Source: an uncultured Rubellimicrobium sp. (GTDB lineage Bacteria > Pseudomonadota > Alphaproteobacteria > Rhodobacterales > Rhodobacteraceae). Taken from it: a DNA stretch of 7,730 bases. Both the position numbers and the translations under genes were made by a program. The stretch covers positions 1-7,730 of the forward strand of contig CADCUU010000076.1 of the NCBI GenBank assembly GCA_902805995.1, written 5' to 3'. The notes under the pieces were generated by a model that saw only the letters and a list, made by a program, of their open reading frames with translations, made no database searches and was not told the DNA's origin. Positions 1 to 7,026 of this stretch are shown here, piece by piece (the stretch's first letter is position 1; each line of letters opens with the position of its first letter).

Positions 1-408
1 GCCCACGAAGCTGTCGGGGCTGGCGAAGTTGCTGGCGGCGATGGTCGTGCCATCGAGCCCGATGACATAGATCTCCGACGACCCCAGAAGCGCGTTGCGC
101 TCGTCGAGCCAGCGGTTCGCCTCGAACACCCGGTCCGGCATATCGGGGGCATTCGGCTCCAGCACCAGCTGCCGCAGCGCCTCGTCGTCGGCCAGAAGCT
201 GGGGAACCATCTCGAAGCGCCGGATCCAGCCGTTGAGGGAACTGGCCGTGAGGTTCATCGTCGCTTCGGCGCGCGCCTGCCCTTCGCCGAAGTAGAACCG
301 CATTGCCGCCCCCTCGACCGCGAGGCCGCAGGCGAGGAGGAGGAGACATGCAAGTGTGACGACGGTCGCCCTGCCCCATCCTCGGCCTGTGCCCTTGTTC
401 AAGGCCAT
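1..408 (-). CDS. DctB-like membrane sensor (histidine kinase), N-terminal part, truncated by window edge
   Basis: I translated this by hand from the minus strand; 136 codons are visible and the frame stays open to base 1. After a short basic N-terminus there is one hydrophobic membrane segment at about residues 14-36. A probable periplasmic sensor region follows. It ends in a motif read as IYVIGLDGTTIAASN (113-127) and then PDSFVG (131-136), which resembles the dCache/PDC-type sensor domain of DctB C4-dicarboxylate sensor kinases. The second membrane helix, kinase core and any response regulator would lie beyond the left edge. ATG at 408 is chosen because GGAGAGA (423-417) sits 8 bases upstream. 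An in-frame ATG at 426 would add six residues but has no clear ribosome site. The DctB assignment rests on resemblance of the visible sensor region only, and another PDC-domain sensor or a chemoreceptor remains possible. The gene reads in the same direction as the sugar operon but is 249 bases from it, so it is probably a separate unit. Confidence 0.72.
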   Translation of the reverse strand, partial: MALNKGTGRGWGRATVVTLACLLLLACGLAVEGAAMRFYFGEGQARAEATMNLTASSLNGWIRRFEMVPQLLADDEALRQLVLEPNAPDMPDRVFEANRWLDERNALLGSSEIYVIGLDGTTIAASNFASPDSFVG

Positions 409-657
409 CGGGCGTGTCTCTCCCATCGCATGAGGGCCTGGAGGGCTGGACGGAACCCGATCAGCCGCTCTGGGAACTGACATAACGGCTACACACCGGT
501 CTGCTCACAGGAGCGAACGGCTCGGCGCAGCGCGGTTTTGCTTACCACGTGCCCTTGGACTCGAGCAACCACGGGGCCCAGGGGATGAACGATCACGCCC
601 ATGTCTCACGACGAAGCAGCGTCTGGTGCGTCCACCCTTTCCGCTTCGTTTCGACGC
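409..657. other. Non-coding gap between the sugar operon and the sensor gene
   Basis: This 249-base gap lies between the ATPase stop codon and the sensor start codon, both on the minus strand. I see no convincing reading frame, tRNA or repeat. The plus-strand frames crossing it are antisense shadows of the ATPase gene or lack family resemblance. It should hold the end of the operon transcript, where a stem-loop at 611-649 is visible, and a promoter for the sensor gene. I could not identify a convincing -35/-10 pair or a sigma-54 GG/GC element. Confidence 0.5.
611..649 (-). other. Two-part stem-loop just downstream of the operon's last gene
   Basis: The arms acgaagc (611-617) and gcttcgt (643-649) form a 7-bp outer stem. 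Inside, ggtg (625-628) and cacc (633-636) form a 4-bp hairpin with a 4-base loop. It begins 9 bases after the ATPase stop codon. Position suggests a transcript 3'-end structure, but no T-run follows on either strand, so a classical intrinsic terminator is not supported. Confidence 0.3.
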
Positions 658-1656
658 CTAACGCAGCCTCTGGCCCGCCGTGTCGAAGCGGAAGACCCGG
701 GCTCCGTCGGGCGTCAGGAAGACCGTCTCGTCCACATGGAAATGATGCTCTCCGAACAGGCGCACGGTCAGCAGGCCATGCGGCTCGGTCCGGGCATAGA
801 CCAGCGTCTCGCCGCCCAATTTCTCGACATGGCTCACGGTGCCTTGGATCGTGCCGTTCGAGCGCGAGATGGCGAGGTGTTCAGGCCGCACGCCGACCGT
901 GTCGGCGCGGTCGCCCAGGGCCGCGCCGCGCAGAAAGTTCATCTTCGGGCTGCCGATGAAACCGGCGACGAAGGTATTGGCGGGGTCATTGTAGAGTTCC
1001 ATGGGCGCACCCACCTGCTCCACCGCGCCAGCCCGCAGGACGACGATGCGGTCGGCAAGGGTCATCGCCTCCACTTGGTCGTGGGTGACGTAGATCATGG
1101 TGGAGCCAAGCTCGCGGTGCAGGCGCGCGATCTCGATCCGGGTCGCCACCCGCAACGCGGCGTCGAGGTTGGAGAGTGGCTCGTCGAAAAGGAACAGCTT
1201 GGGCGTCCGCACGATGGCGCGACCGATGGCGACGCGCTGGCGCTGGCCTCCCGACAACTCGGCAGGCCGGCGGTCGAGATAGGGATCAAGCGCCAGCATT
1301 GCGGAGGCGCGTGCCACGTCGCTGTCGACCTGCGGTCGCGGGACCCCCGCCTGCCTGAGAGCGAGGCTCATGTTGTCGCGCACCGTCAGGTGGGGGTAGA
1401 GCGCGTAGGTCTGGAACACCATCGCCATGCCGCGCTTGGCGGGCGCGACGCCGGTTACGTCCTCCCCATCCAGCCTGACCGATCCCGAGGTCACGTCCTC
1501 AAGCCCCGCGATCATGCGCAGGAGCGTGGACTTGCCGCAGCCCGACGGTCCGACGAAGACTGCGAACTCTCCGTCCCGGACCGACAGGTCGATGCCCTTG
1601 ATGACCTCGGTCTTGCCGAAGCTCTTGGTGACGCCGCGAAGCTCCAACGCACCCAT
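658..1656 (-). CDS. Sugar ABC transporter ATP-binding protein, MalK/UgpC family
   Basis: This is the cytoplasmic ATPase that powers sugar import by the two permeases upstream. The 332-residue product has the full nucleotide-binding set: Walker A GPSGCGKST (36-44), Q-loop Gln82, signature LSGGQRQR (134-141), Walker B LFLFDEP (154-160), D-loop SNLD (162-165) and switch His192 in THD. The roughly 100-residue C-terminus fits the TOBE/regulatory domain of CUT1 ATPases. At 332 residues it is a little shorter than MalK (about 370) or UgpC (about 355). The start codon overlaps the oxidoreductase stop by one base (TGATG) and has no strong ribosome site of its own, so translation is probably coupled. 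It is the last gene of the operon. Automated annotation often names such proteins ugpC or msmX, but the neighbours do not point to glycerol-3-phosphate as substrate. Family assignment is secure; the substrate is not readable from this subunit. Confidence 0.96.
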   Translation of the reverse strand: MGALELRGVTKSFGKTEVIKGIDLSVRDGEFAVFVGPSGCGKSTLLRMIAGLEDVTSGSVRLDGEDVTGVAPAKRGMAMVFQTYALYPHLTVRDNMSLALRQAGVPRPQVDSDVARASAMLALDPYLDRRPAELSGGQRQRVAIGRAIVRTPKLFLFDEPLSNLDAALRVATRIEIARLHRELGSTMIYVTHDQVEAMTLADRIVVLRAGAVEQVGAPMELYNDPANTFVAGFIGSPKMNFLRGAALGDRADTVGVRPEHLAISRSNGTIQGTVSHVEKLGGETLVYARTEPHGLLTVRLFGEHHFHVDETVFLTPDGARVFRFDTAGQRLR

Positions 1657-2684
1657 CAGAGCTTCACCGGCTGGCCGCTGCGCACGCTTTCATCCGCGGC
1701 GAGGCAGACGGCGAGGGACCGCACGGCATCCCGAAGGTGGCGAGAGAGGTCTAGGTCGTTCTGGATCGCACGGGCGACGAAGGCCTGCTCGCGGTCGCAA
1801 AGCTCCTGGTGGCCCGGCTCGTCGGCCATGTTGAGGTCCTGGTCCGGCTGGCCCACGCGGTGGACCCGGATCGTCGAAGTCTTGGTATGCGTGTCGATGT
1901 CGTCGGAACGGGCGCTGTCGGGCATCCGGATGGACACCGCTCCCCTGGGGGAAACCACGTCCTTCACGAAGAACGCGGTATCCGACATCATCGGGCCCCA
2001 CCCGGCCTCGTACCACCCGCAGGAGCCGTCCTCGAACAGGACCTGGAAATGGCCGTAGTTGTACATGTCGGGGGCGACCTCATCGCTCAGGCGAAGTCCC
2101 ATGCCCCGGACCTCCGTGGGCCTCGCATCGGTGATCTGGCACATGACGTCCACGTAATGGACCCCGCAATCCACGATGGGCGAGGTCGTCTCCATAAGGC
2201 GCCTGTGCACCTCCCAAGTCGGCCCGGAGGACTGCTGGTTGAGGTTTAGGCGGAAGACGTAAGGCCCGCCCAGGCCCCGCGCTTCCTCGATCAGGCGGAT
2301 CCAGGACGGATGGTGGCGAAGGATGTAGCCCACGACGACCTTGCGGCCGGTCCGTGCTGCGGCGTCGGCCACGCGGTTGGCGTCGGCGACGGTGGTGGCG
2401 AGGGGCTTTTCCACGAAGACATGGGCCCCGGCCTCCATCGCGGCGACGGCATAGTCGGCGTGGGTGTCCGAATAGGTGGCGATGCAGACGAGGTCGGGCT
2501 TCAGCCGCGCGAGCGCCTCGTGGAAGTCCGTCGCGATATCAAGATGTGTGAGTTCGGGAGGAAGCTCCACGGGCGAGCGGTTCACTAGGCCCACGATCTC
2601 AAAGGCCGGGCTCGAAGCATAGGCCAGCGCGTGGCTGCGGCCCATGTTGCCCAGGCCCGCGACGAGGACGCGAAGGGGGTTCAT
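1656..2684 (-). CDS. Gfo/Idh/MocA-family NAD(P)-dependent oxidoreductase
   Basis: This is a 342-residue cytoplasmic dehydrogenase of the family that oxidises or reduces sugars, inositols and amino sugars. The N-terminal Rossmann fold carries GLGNMG (10-15). The family's EKP motif is at 92-94, with Lys93 the expected catalytic lysine. The C-terminal domain has the D-x-G-x-H-x-x-D pattern at Asp172, Gly174, His176 and Asp179. The second beta strand ends in Asn35-Arg36-Ser37 rather than an acidic residue, which suggests NADP(H) over NAD(H); this is inference. The start overlaps the upstream permease by 4 bases (ATGA), with GGAG 7 bases before the ATG, and the stop overlaps the ATPase start by one base. 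The gene is thus embedded between transporter subunits and should be made in step with them. It presumably modifies the imported sugar. The exact substrate and direction are unknown, and family membership alone does not decide them. Confidence 0.93.
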   Translation of the reverse strand: MNPLRVLVAGLGNMGRSHALAYASSPAFEIVGLVNRSPVELPPELTHLDIATDFHEALARLKPDLVCIATYSDTHADYAVAAMEAGAHVFVEKPLATTVADANRVADAAARTGRKVVVGYILRHHPSWIRLIEEARGLGGPYVFRLNLNQQSSGPTWEVHRRLMETTSPIVDCGVHYVDVMCQITDARPTEVRGMGLRLSDEVAPDMYNYGHFQVLFEDGSCGWYEAGWGPMMSDTAFFVKDVVSPRGAVSIRMPDSARSDDIDTHTKTSTIRVHRVGQPDQDLNMADEPGHQELCDREQAFVARAIQNDLDLSRHLRDAVRSLAVCLAADESVRSGQPVKL

Positions 2685-3517
2685 TTCACGGCTCCGGCGG
2701 TGATCCCGCGGATCAGCTGCCGCGAGAAGATGAGGTAAAGGACGAGGACGGGGACGATGGCGAGGCTCAGCGCCGCCAGGACCGCGTTCCAGTTCGTGAC
2801 GAACTGGCCGATGAAGGCCTGCGACCCCAAGGTGATCGTCTTTGTCTCCTCCGAAGGGGCAAGGATCAGGGGAAACCAGAGGTCGTTCCAGATCGGGATC
2901 ATCGTGAAGACGGCGACGGTCGCCATGGCGGGACGGACGAGCGGCAGCACCAACCTGAAGAAGATCGCGTATTCCGACAGTCCGTCCATGCGGCCCGCGT
3001 TCTTGAGGTCGTCCGAGACGTTGCGCATGAACTCCGACAGGATGAAGACCGCGAGCGGCAGGCCCTGCGCGGTGTAGACCAGGATGAGTGCGGTCAGAGT
3101 GTTCACGAGACCTCCTGCCACCATCATTTGGAGGATCGCCACGGTGCCGAGGCGGATCGGGATCATGATCCCCAGGGCGAGGTAGAGGCCCATCAGCAGG
3201 TTGCCGCGGAACCGGTATTCGGACAGCGCGAAGGCCGCCATGGCCCCGAATAGGAGCACGAAAACCAGAGAGGCTACCGTGACGACCAGCGAGTTCTGGA
3301 AGTAGCCAAAGAAGTCGCCATTCTCCATCACCGTGGTGTAGCCGACGAGGTCCCAGCTTTCCGGCGTGGGCAGCGCCAGTGGCGAGCCGAAGATGGCGCG
3401 GCGGGACTTCACGCTGTTGATCAGGATGACCCAGACGGGAAACAGGGCGATCAGCGTATAGGCGATCAGCACGGCGTGCGCCGCGATGGACCGCCCGCGA
3501 TTGGTGCGCGCCGCCAT
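2681..3517 (-). CDS. Sugar ABC transporter permease, MalG type
   Basis: This is the second inner-membrane channel subunit of the importer. The 278-residue product has about six hydrophobic segments, starting near residues 13-34 and ending near 247-264. The cytoplasmic coupling loop that docks on the ATPase is at about 170-196 (DLKNAGRMDG followed by RLVLPLVRP). The usual EAA triplet is replaced here by KNA, while the following Gly179 and the closing LP are kept. I chose ATG 3517, not the upstream in-frame ATG at 3568, for two reasons. It makes a 1-base TGATG overlap with the preceding permease, and it removes a proline-rich 17-residue extension that would lie inside that gene. No clear ribosome site precedes 3517, consistent with coupled translation. 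The stop overlaps the oxidoreductase start by 4 bases. Family assignment is firm; the substrate is inferred from neighbours only. Confidence 0.93.
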   Translation of the reverse strand: MAARTNRGRSIAAHAVLIAYTLIALFPVWVILINSVKSRRAIFGSPLALPTPESWDLVGYTTVMENGDFFGYFQNSLVVTVASLVFVLLFGAMAAFALSEYRFRGNLLMGLYLALGIMIPIRLGTVAILQMMVAGGLVNTLTALILVYTAQGLPLAVFILSEFMRNVSDDLKNAGRMDGLSEYAIFFRLVLPLVRPAMATVAVFTMIPIWNDLWFPLILAPSEETKTITLGSQAFIGQFVTNWNAVLAALSLAIVPVLVLYLIFSRQLIRGITAGAVK

Positions 3518-4422
3518 CAGAACTGGTAGCGGCGGAGCCGCGTCTGGATGCCGAAGAGGTACAGGCACACCCCTGCGAGGATGATCAGGAACATGGCCGT
3601 CGCGATTGCCGCGCCCATGTTCGGGTCGCCGATCTGGAGCTGGAACCCGAAGAAGGTCCGGTACAGGAACGTCCCCAGGATGTCGGTGGCGAAGTCGGGC
3701 CCCGCGAGCGCCCCCTGCGCCACGTAGATCAGGTCGAACGCGTTGAAGTTACCGACGAAGGTCAGGATCGAGATGATCCCGATTGACGGCAGGATGAGGG
3801 GAAGCTGCACCTTCCAGAAGCGCGACCAGCCGGTGATGCCGTCCATCTCGGCAGCCTCCAGCACCTCGTCGGGGATCGACAGGAGAGCGGCGTAGATCAG
3901 CATCATCGGGATGCCCACGAACTGCCACACGGAGATGAGCGCGAGCGCGGTGAGGGCCGACCCCTCCTGCCCCAGCCAGGGGGCGAACAGGCCCTTGAGG
4001 CCCACGGCCCCCAGCATGGACGGCGCGATGCCCCAGAGCGGCGACAGGATCAGCTTCCAGACGAAGCCCACGATTACGAAGCTCAGGATCGTGGGGATGA
4101 AGATCGCGGTGCGGTAGAAGCCCGCCATGCGCAGCCGAGGCGAGGAGAGAAGCGCGGCCAGCAGGATCCCGATCGGATTCTGCACCAGCATGTGGACAAC
4201 AAAGAACCAGACGTTGTTGCCCAGCGCGTTCCAGAACTGCTCGGACCAGAGAGGGTCGCCGAAGAGCCTGCGGAAGTTGGCAATGCCCACGAACCCGTCC
4301 TCGCCGTAAAGCGACAGGTTCAGCGTGCCGAAGAGGGGCACGATCATGATGGCGGTGTAGACGAGCACGGCGGGTGCCAGGAACACCGCGATATGCCACC
4401 TCACCGGGCGTCGAGCCGCCAT
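3517..4422 (-). CDS. Sugar ABC transporter permease, MalF/UgpA type
   Basis: This is the first inner-membrane channel subunit, 301 residues long. Hydrophobic segments occur near 12-33, 71-92, 103-126, 157-182, 212-235 and 270-292, giving the usual six-helix pattern. The coupling loop that contacts the ATPase is a good match to the family consensus: EAAEMDG (189-195), followed by WKVQLPLILP (203-212). The protein ends in a basic tail (RLRRYQF). It lacks the long extra periplasmic loop of E. coli MalF, as is usual for UgpA-like members. The start at 4422 is backed by AAGAGGA (4434-4428) 5 bases upstream. A 61-base gap with a stem-loop separates it from the binding-protein gene, while its own stop overlaps the next permease by one base. 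It should pair with the MalG-type protein to form the channel. Confidence 0.94.
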   Translation of the reverse strand: MAARRPVRWHIAVFLAPAVLVYTAIMIVPLFGTLNLSLYGEDGFVGIANFRRLFGDPLWSEQFWNALGNNVWFFVVHMLVQNPIGILLAALLSSPRLRMAGFYRTAIFIPTILSFVIVGFVWKLILSPLWGIAPSMLGAVGLKGLFAPWLGQEGSALTALALISVWQFVGIPMMLIYAALLSIPDEVLEAAEMDGITGWSRFWKVQLPLILPSIGIISILTFVGNFNAFDLIYVAQGALAGPDFATDILGTFLYRTFFGFQLQIGDPNMGAAIATAMFLIILAGVCLYLFGIQTRLRRYQF

Positions 4423-4444
4423 GCCAGTCCTCTTGATGTTGGAT

Positions 4445-4469
4445 GGCCCCGGGGCACGCGCCCGGGGCC
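4445..4469 (-). other. GC-rich stem-loop between binding-protein and permease genes
   Basis: The arms ggccccggg (4445-4453) and cccggggcc (4461-4469) are perfect inverted repeats, giving a 9-bp all-GC stem with a 7-base loop. An alternative pairing gives 10 bp with one bulge and a 4-base loop. It lies in the only real gap of the operon, 15 bases after the binding-protein stop codon. No T-run follows on the minus strand, so it is unlikely to end transcription fully. Comparable structures between malE and malF in enterobacteria protect the upstream mRNA from 3' decay, so that binding protein exceeds permease. The same role here is inferred. Confidence 0.75.
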
Positions 4470-4483
4470 GGAACGTCGGGCGC

Positions 4484-5746
4484 TTACTGGCCCGGCGTGT
4501 ACCAGGACTCCAGTCCCTGCTGGAGGCGGGCCGCGGCGTCAGCCGGCGTCTCGGTGCCGCGAAGCACGTTCGCTGAGGCGTTCCAGGTTTCGTTCTCCAG
4601 GTTCGGCGTCCCGCGCGAGAGGATGGCGTAGGTGGAGCGGATCGTGGGCTCGCACTGCTCGCGCCAGGAGATGAACTCCTGCGCGAGCGGGTCTTCCAGG
4701 GTCACCTCGCCGTTCGAGAGCGGGAAGAAGCCCGGGAGCGCGTTGCCGTAAAGGTTGGCGAACTCGGGGCTGGCCACCCAGTCGAGGAAGGTCCGCGCGG
4801 CCTCCGGGTTGGGCGTCGCGGCATTCATGCCGATGCCGATGTCGGTGTGGTCGCTGATGTAGCAGGTGTCGCCCGCAGCCGCGACGGGCGGCGGGAAGGC
4901 CCCCATCTCGAAGGCGCCGGCAATCTGCGGGGTGAACACCGAGATCTCCCACGACCCCGCCGGGAAGATCGCGGCGCGGCCCAGGGTGAAGAGGTTTTGG
5001 CTGTCCGGGTAGGTCTGGGATTCGAAGCCGTCGCCCAGGTAGTCTTTCCACCGGGCGAGCTGCTCGAAGGGCGCGACCCACTGGGGATCGGTCAGCTTCT
5101 GCTCCCCGGAGATGAGAGCGAGGCGCCCTTCCTCACCCTTCCAGTAGGTCGGGCCGATATTCTGGTAGCCCATGGTCGCGGCTTCCCACTGGTCGTTGGC
5201 GCCCATCGCCATGGGAATGTAGGTGCCGTCCGCCTTGATCGCGTCCAGCACGGCATAGAACTCGTCCACCGTGGTGGGCTCCGTCAGGCCAAGCTCGTCG
5301 AAGGCGGTCTTGTTGTAGATGAAGCCGTGGATCACCGAAGCCATCGGCACGCAGAAGGTCGAGGCACCGTCGTCGGTTGTCCAAGCGGATTTCGCCACGT
5401 CCGAGAAGTTCGCCATGCCCGACAGGTCGGACAGGTCGGCGAGCTGGCCGTTGTTGAACAGCTCCAGCGAGGCGTCGAACGGACGGCAGGTGATGAGGTC
5501 GCCCGCCGATCCCGCCTGGAGCTTGGAGTTGAGCGCGGCGTTGTACTCCGCCGGGGCGGTCGGCGCGAATTCGAGGTTGATCTCGGGATGGGCTGCCTCG
5601 AAGGCGGGGATGATCACGTCGTTCCAGATGGCGATGTCGTCGTTGCGCCAAGACTCGATGGTCAGCGTTACGGGCTCCTGCGCGAAGGCGGCGGTGGAGC
5701 CGAGCAGCGCTGTGCCGGCGAGAAGGCCTCGAAGGGCGGGTGTCAT
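4484..5746 (-). CDS. Periplasmic sugar-binding protein of the ABC importer
   Basis: This is the extracellular solute-binding protein (family 1, MalE/UgpB-like) that captures the sugar in the periplasm and delivers it to the permeases. The product is 420 residues. It has a typical signal peptide: Arg6, a hydrophobic core at about 7-20, and a likely cut after AFA at 22, leaving a mature start QEPVTLTIESW. No lipobox cysteine is present at the cut, so it should be soluble. The mature part has four cysteines (87, 132, 295, 365) that could form disulfides. The start at 5746 is chosen over 5782 because GGGAGAG (5757-5751) lies 4 bases upstream and the signal peptide then begins directly. The longer form would add a polar leader reading MYKPDNNNREST. 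The ATG overlaps the etherase stop by 4 bases (ATGA), so translation is probably coupled. The ligand cannot be read from sequence; the adjacent etherase suggests a muramic-acid-type sugar. Confidence 0.94.
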   Translation of the reverse strand: MTPALRGLLAGTALLGSTAAFAQEPVTLTIESWRNDDIAIWNDVIIPAFEAAHPEINLEFAPTAPAEYNAALNSKLQAGSAGDLITCRPFDASLELFNNGQLADLSDLSGMANFSDVAKSAWTTDDGASTFCVPMASVIHGFIYNKTAFDELGLTEPTTVDEFYAVLDAIKADGTYIPMAMGANDQWEAATMGYQNIGPTYWKGEEGRLALISGEQKLTDPQWVAPFEQLARWKDYLGDGFESQTYPDSQNLFTLGRAAIFPAGSWEISVFTPQIAGAFEMGAFPPPVAAAGDTCYISDHTDIGIGMNAATPNPEAARTFLDWVASPEFANLYGNALPGFFPLSNGEVTLEDPLAQEFISWREQCEPTIRSTYAILSRGTPNLENETWNASANVLRGTETPADAAARLQQGLESWYTPGQ

Positions 5747-6663
5747 GGTGCTCTCCCTGTTGTTGTTATCTGGTTTGTACAACGTTCGATGGCCGCGTCG
5801 AGACGACCTTCGGAGTCGCGGAGCGCGTTCTCCGCCTCCTCCTCCGAGGCGCCGAGCGCGATCAGCACGGCAGGCTTGACGCGCCCCTCAGTTCGGTCGA
5901 GCGCGCGGGCCGAGGTGTCCTCATCCCGGCCGGAGATGGCCTGCACCATGCGCCGGGCGCGATCCCGCAGCTTGGCGTTGTCGGCCACGACATTGACCAT
6001 GTAGCCGTCGTGCACATGCCCGAGCCGGATGCCGACCAGGGTGGAGAACATGTTCAGCGCCGCCTTCTGCGCCGTCCCCGCCCCCATCCGGGTCGAGCCC
6101 GCCACGAGCTCGGGCCCGGTGTCGAGGAGGACGGGAAGCTCAGCCAGTCGGAGGAGCGGCGAGCCCGCGACATTGGCCACCCCCATGACCTTGGCGCCGC
6201 GCGCCTGAGCGGCCCGGACGGCGGCCAGGACATAGGGCGTCGTGCCCGAGGCCGAGACGGCGACGAGCAGGTCCCCTGCCCCCAGACCGGCGCGTTCCAC
6301 GTCCGCCTCGGCGGAGTTCTCGTCGTCCTCCACAGCTCCCGTCATGGCGAGGAGAGTGCCTGCGCCCCCCGCGAAGAGAACAGGTGTCTGACTTGGCGGT
6401 ATGCCGAAGGTGCCCGCGAGTTCCAGCGCATCCGAAAGGGCCATGAGCCCGGAGGACCCAGCCCCCGCATAGGCCATCATGCCGCCGCTGCGGATCGCCT
6501 GCGCGCCAGCTTCGGCCGCACGGTCCAGATCCGCGAGCGAGGCACGCACGGCGCCCAGCGCCTCGGCCTGCGCGTCGAGCAGCCGCGCGAGGACCTGTTC
6601 GCCAGGGAGCTGGTGCAGACCCTCCGAGGCGGGATGGCGAATTTCCGTTGATCCTTGCGGCAT
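5743..6663 (-). CDS. murQ: N-acetylmuramic acid 6-phosphate etherase-like protein (MurQ, SIS domain)
   Basis: MurQ cleaves the lactyl ether of MurNAc 6-phosphate in the cytoplasm, giving GlcNAc 6-phosphate and D-lactate in peptidoglycan recycling. The 306-residue product has the SIS fold with GAGSSG (67-72), SASGTTPY (137-144) and the family signature AGSTRMGAGTAQK (188-200). Glu81 (in DALELAGTFG) and Glu112 (in GAVEDDE) fall where E. coli MurQ has its catalytic Glu83 and Glu114, from my memory of that enzyme. A C-terminal helical segment (about 262-293) matches the MurQ tail. One departure stands out: the usual GTSGRLG is replaced by GSSGLMA-like residues at 69-75. Substrate range may therefore differ from classical MurQ. 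The start at 6663 is supported by AAAGGGGAG (6677-6669), 5 bases upstream. It is the first gene of the operon and its stop overlaps the binding-protein start by 4 bases. Neither MurNAc kinase nor anhydro-MurNAc kinase is encoded nearby. Confidence 0.88.
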   Translation of the reverse strand: MPQGSTEIRHPASEGLHQLPGEQVLARLLDAQAEALGAVRASLADLDRAAEAGAQAIRSGGMMAYAGAGSSGLMALSDALELAGTFGIPPSQTPVLFAGGAGTLLAMTGAVEDDENSAEADVERAGLGAGDLLVAVSASGTTPYVLAAVRAAQARGAKVMGVANVAGSPLLRLAELPVLLDTGPELVAGSTRMGAGTAQKAALNMFSTLVGIRLGHVHDGYMVNVVADNAKLRDRARRMVQAISGRDEDTSARALDRTEGRVKPAVLIALGASEEEAENALRDSEGRLDAAIERCTNQITTTGRAP

Positions 6664-6798
6664 GCAGGCTCCCCTTTAAGTGAGCTAAGGCCGAAGTGGC
6701 ATCACCTGTAAAGAGCGTCGGTGGAGGGCAGGGACCCCCGCGGAGGCGGCCGCTCGCGGCTTGGCCCAGGGTTCGTCCCCGGCAGGCGTCCGCGAGCT

Positions 6799-6855
6799 CT
6801 GGTCGGCTCCGGTTCTGTCGGGGTGGTGACGGGCTGTCGACCGGAGTCCGACCAG
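6799..6855. repeat. 15-bp imperfect inverted repeat with 26-base loop
   Basis: The left arm (6799-6813, ctggtcggctccggt) pairs with the right arm (6840-6855, accggagtccgaccag) over 15 base pairs, with a single bulged t at 6847. The 26-base loop is G-rich on the plus strand. It lies 136 bases upstream of the etherase start and 264 bases upstream of the HPP start. It could be a structured RNA leader, a cruciform or a regulator-binding site; sequence alone does not decide. No T-run follows on either side. Confidence 0.7.
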
Positions 6856-6904
6856 TCGGCATCGTGGGACAGAGTGCAGGCGCCTGTCGGGCCGGCCAAC
6901 ACGT

Positions 6905-6956
6905 CCGGGCACCTAGACCGGAGGATAGCCGGCCCGGGCCACAGGCCCGTGCCTGG
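6905..6956. repeat. Nested short hairpins
   Basis: The arms cgggcc (6935-6940) and ggcccg (6944-6949) form a perfect 6-bp stem with a 3-base loop. Alternatively, ccgggcac (6905-6912) pairs with gtgcctgg (6949-6956) with one G-T pair; this shares base 6949 with the inner stem. In very GC-rich DNA such stems arise by chance, so the functional weight is low. Confidence 0.3.
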
Positions 6957-7026
6957 CATCGGCGCGACGCCCTCCAGCCACATGACAGAACCTAGTCGGT
7001 CATCGTGGCACAGGCATGAGCCCGGG

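Noticed and set aside
601..2058. Long plus-strand open frame of 485 codons
   Set aside because: It lies antisense to the ATPase and oxidoreductase genes, which have clear motifs. Its translation has no recognisable family and reflects the lack of stops in GC-rich DNA.
4847..6004. Plus-strand open frame of 385 codons
   Set aside because: It is antisense to the binding protein and etherase. The translation is Arg/Gly/Val-rich without domains.
6684..6712. Possible etherase promoter with TTTACA at 6712-6707
   Set aside because: The -35-like hexamer is good, but no acceptable -10 lies 16-18 bases downstream (CTTAGC or TTAGCT at best).
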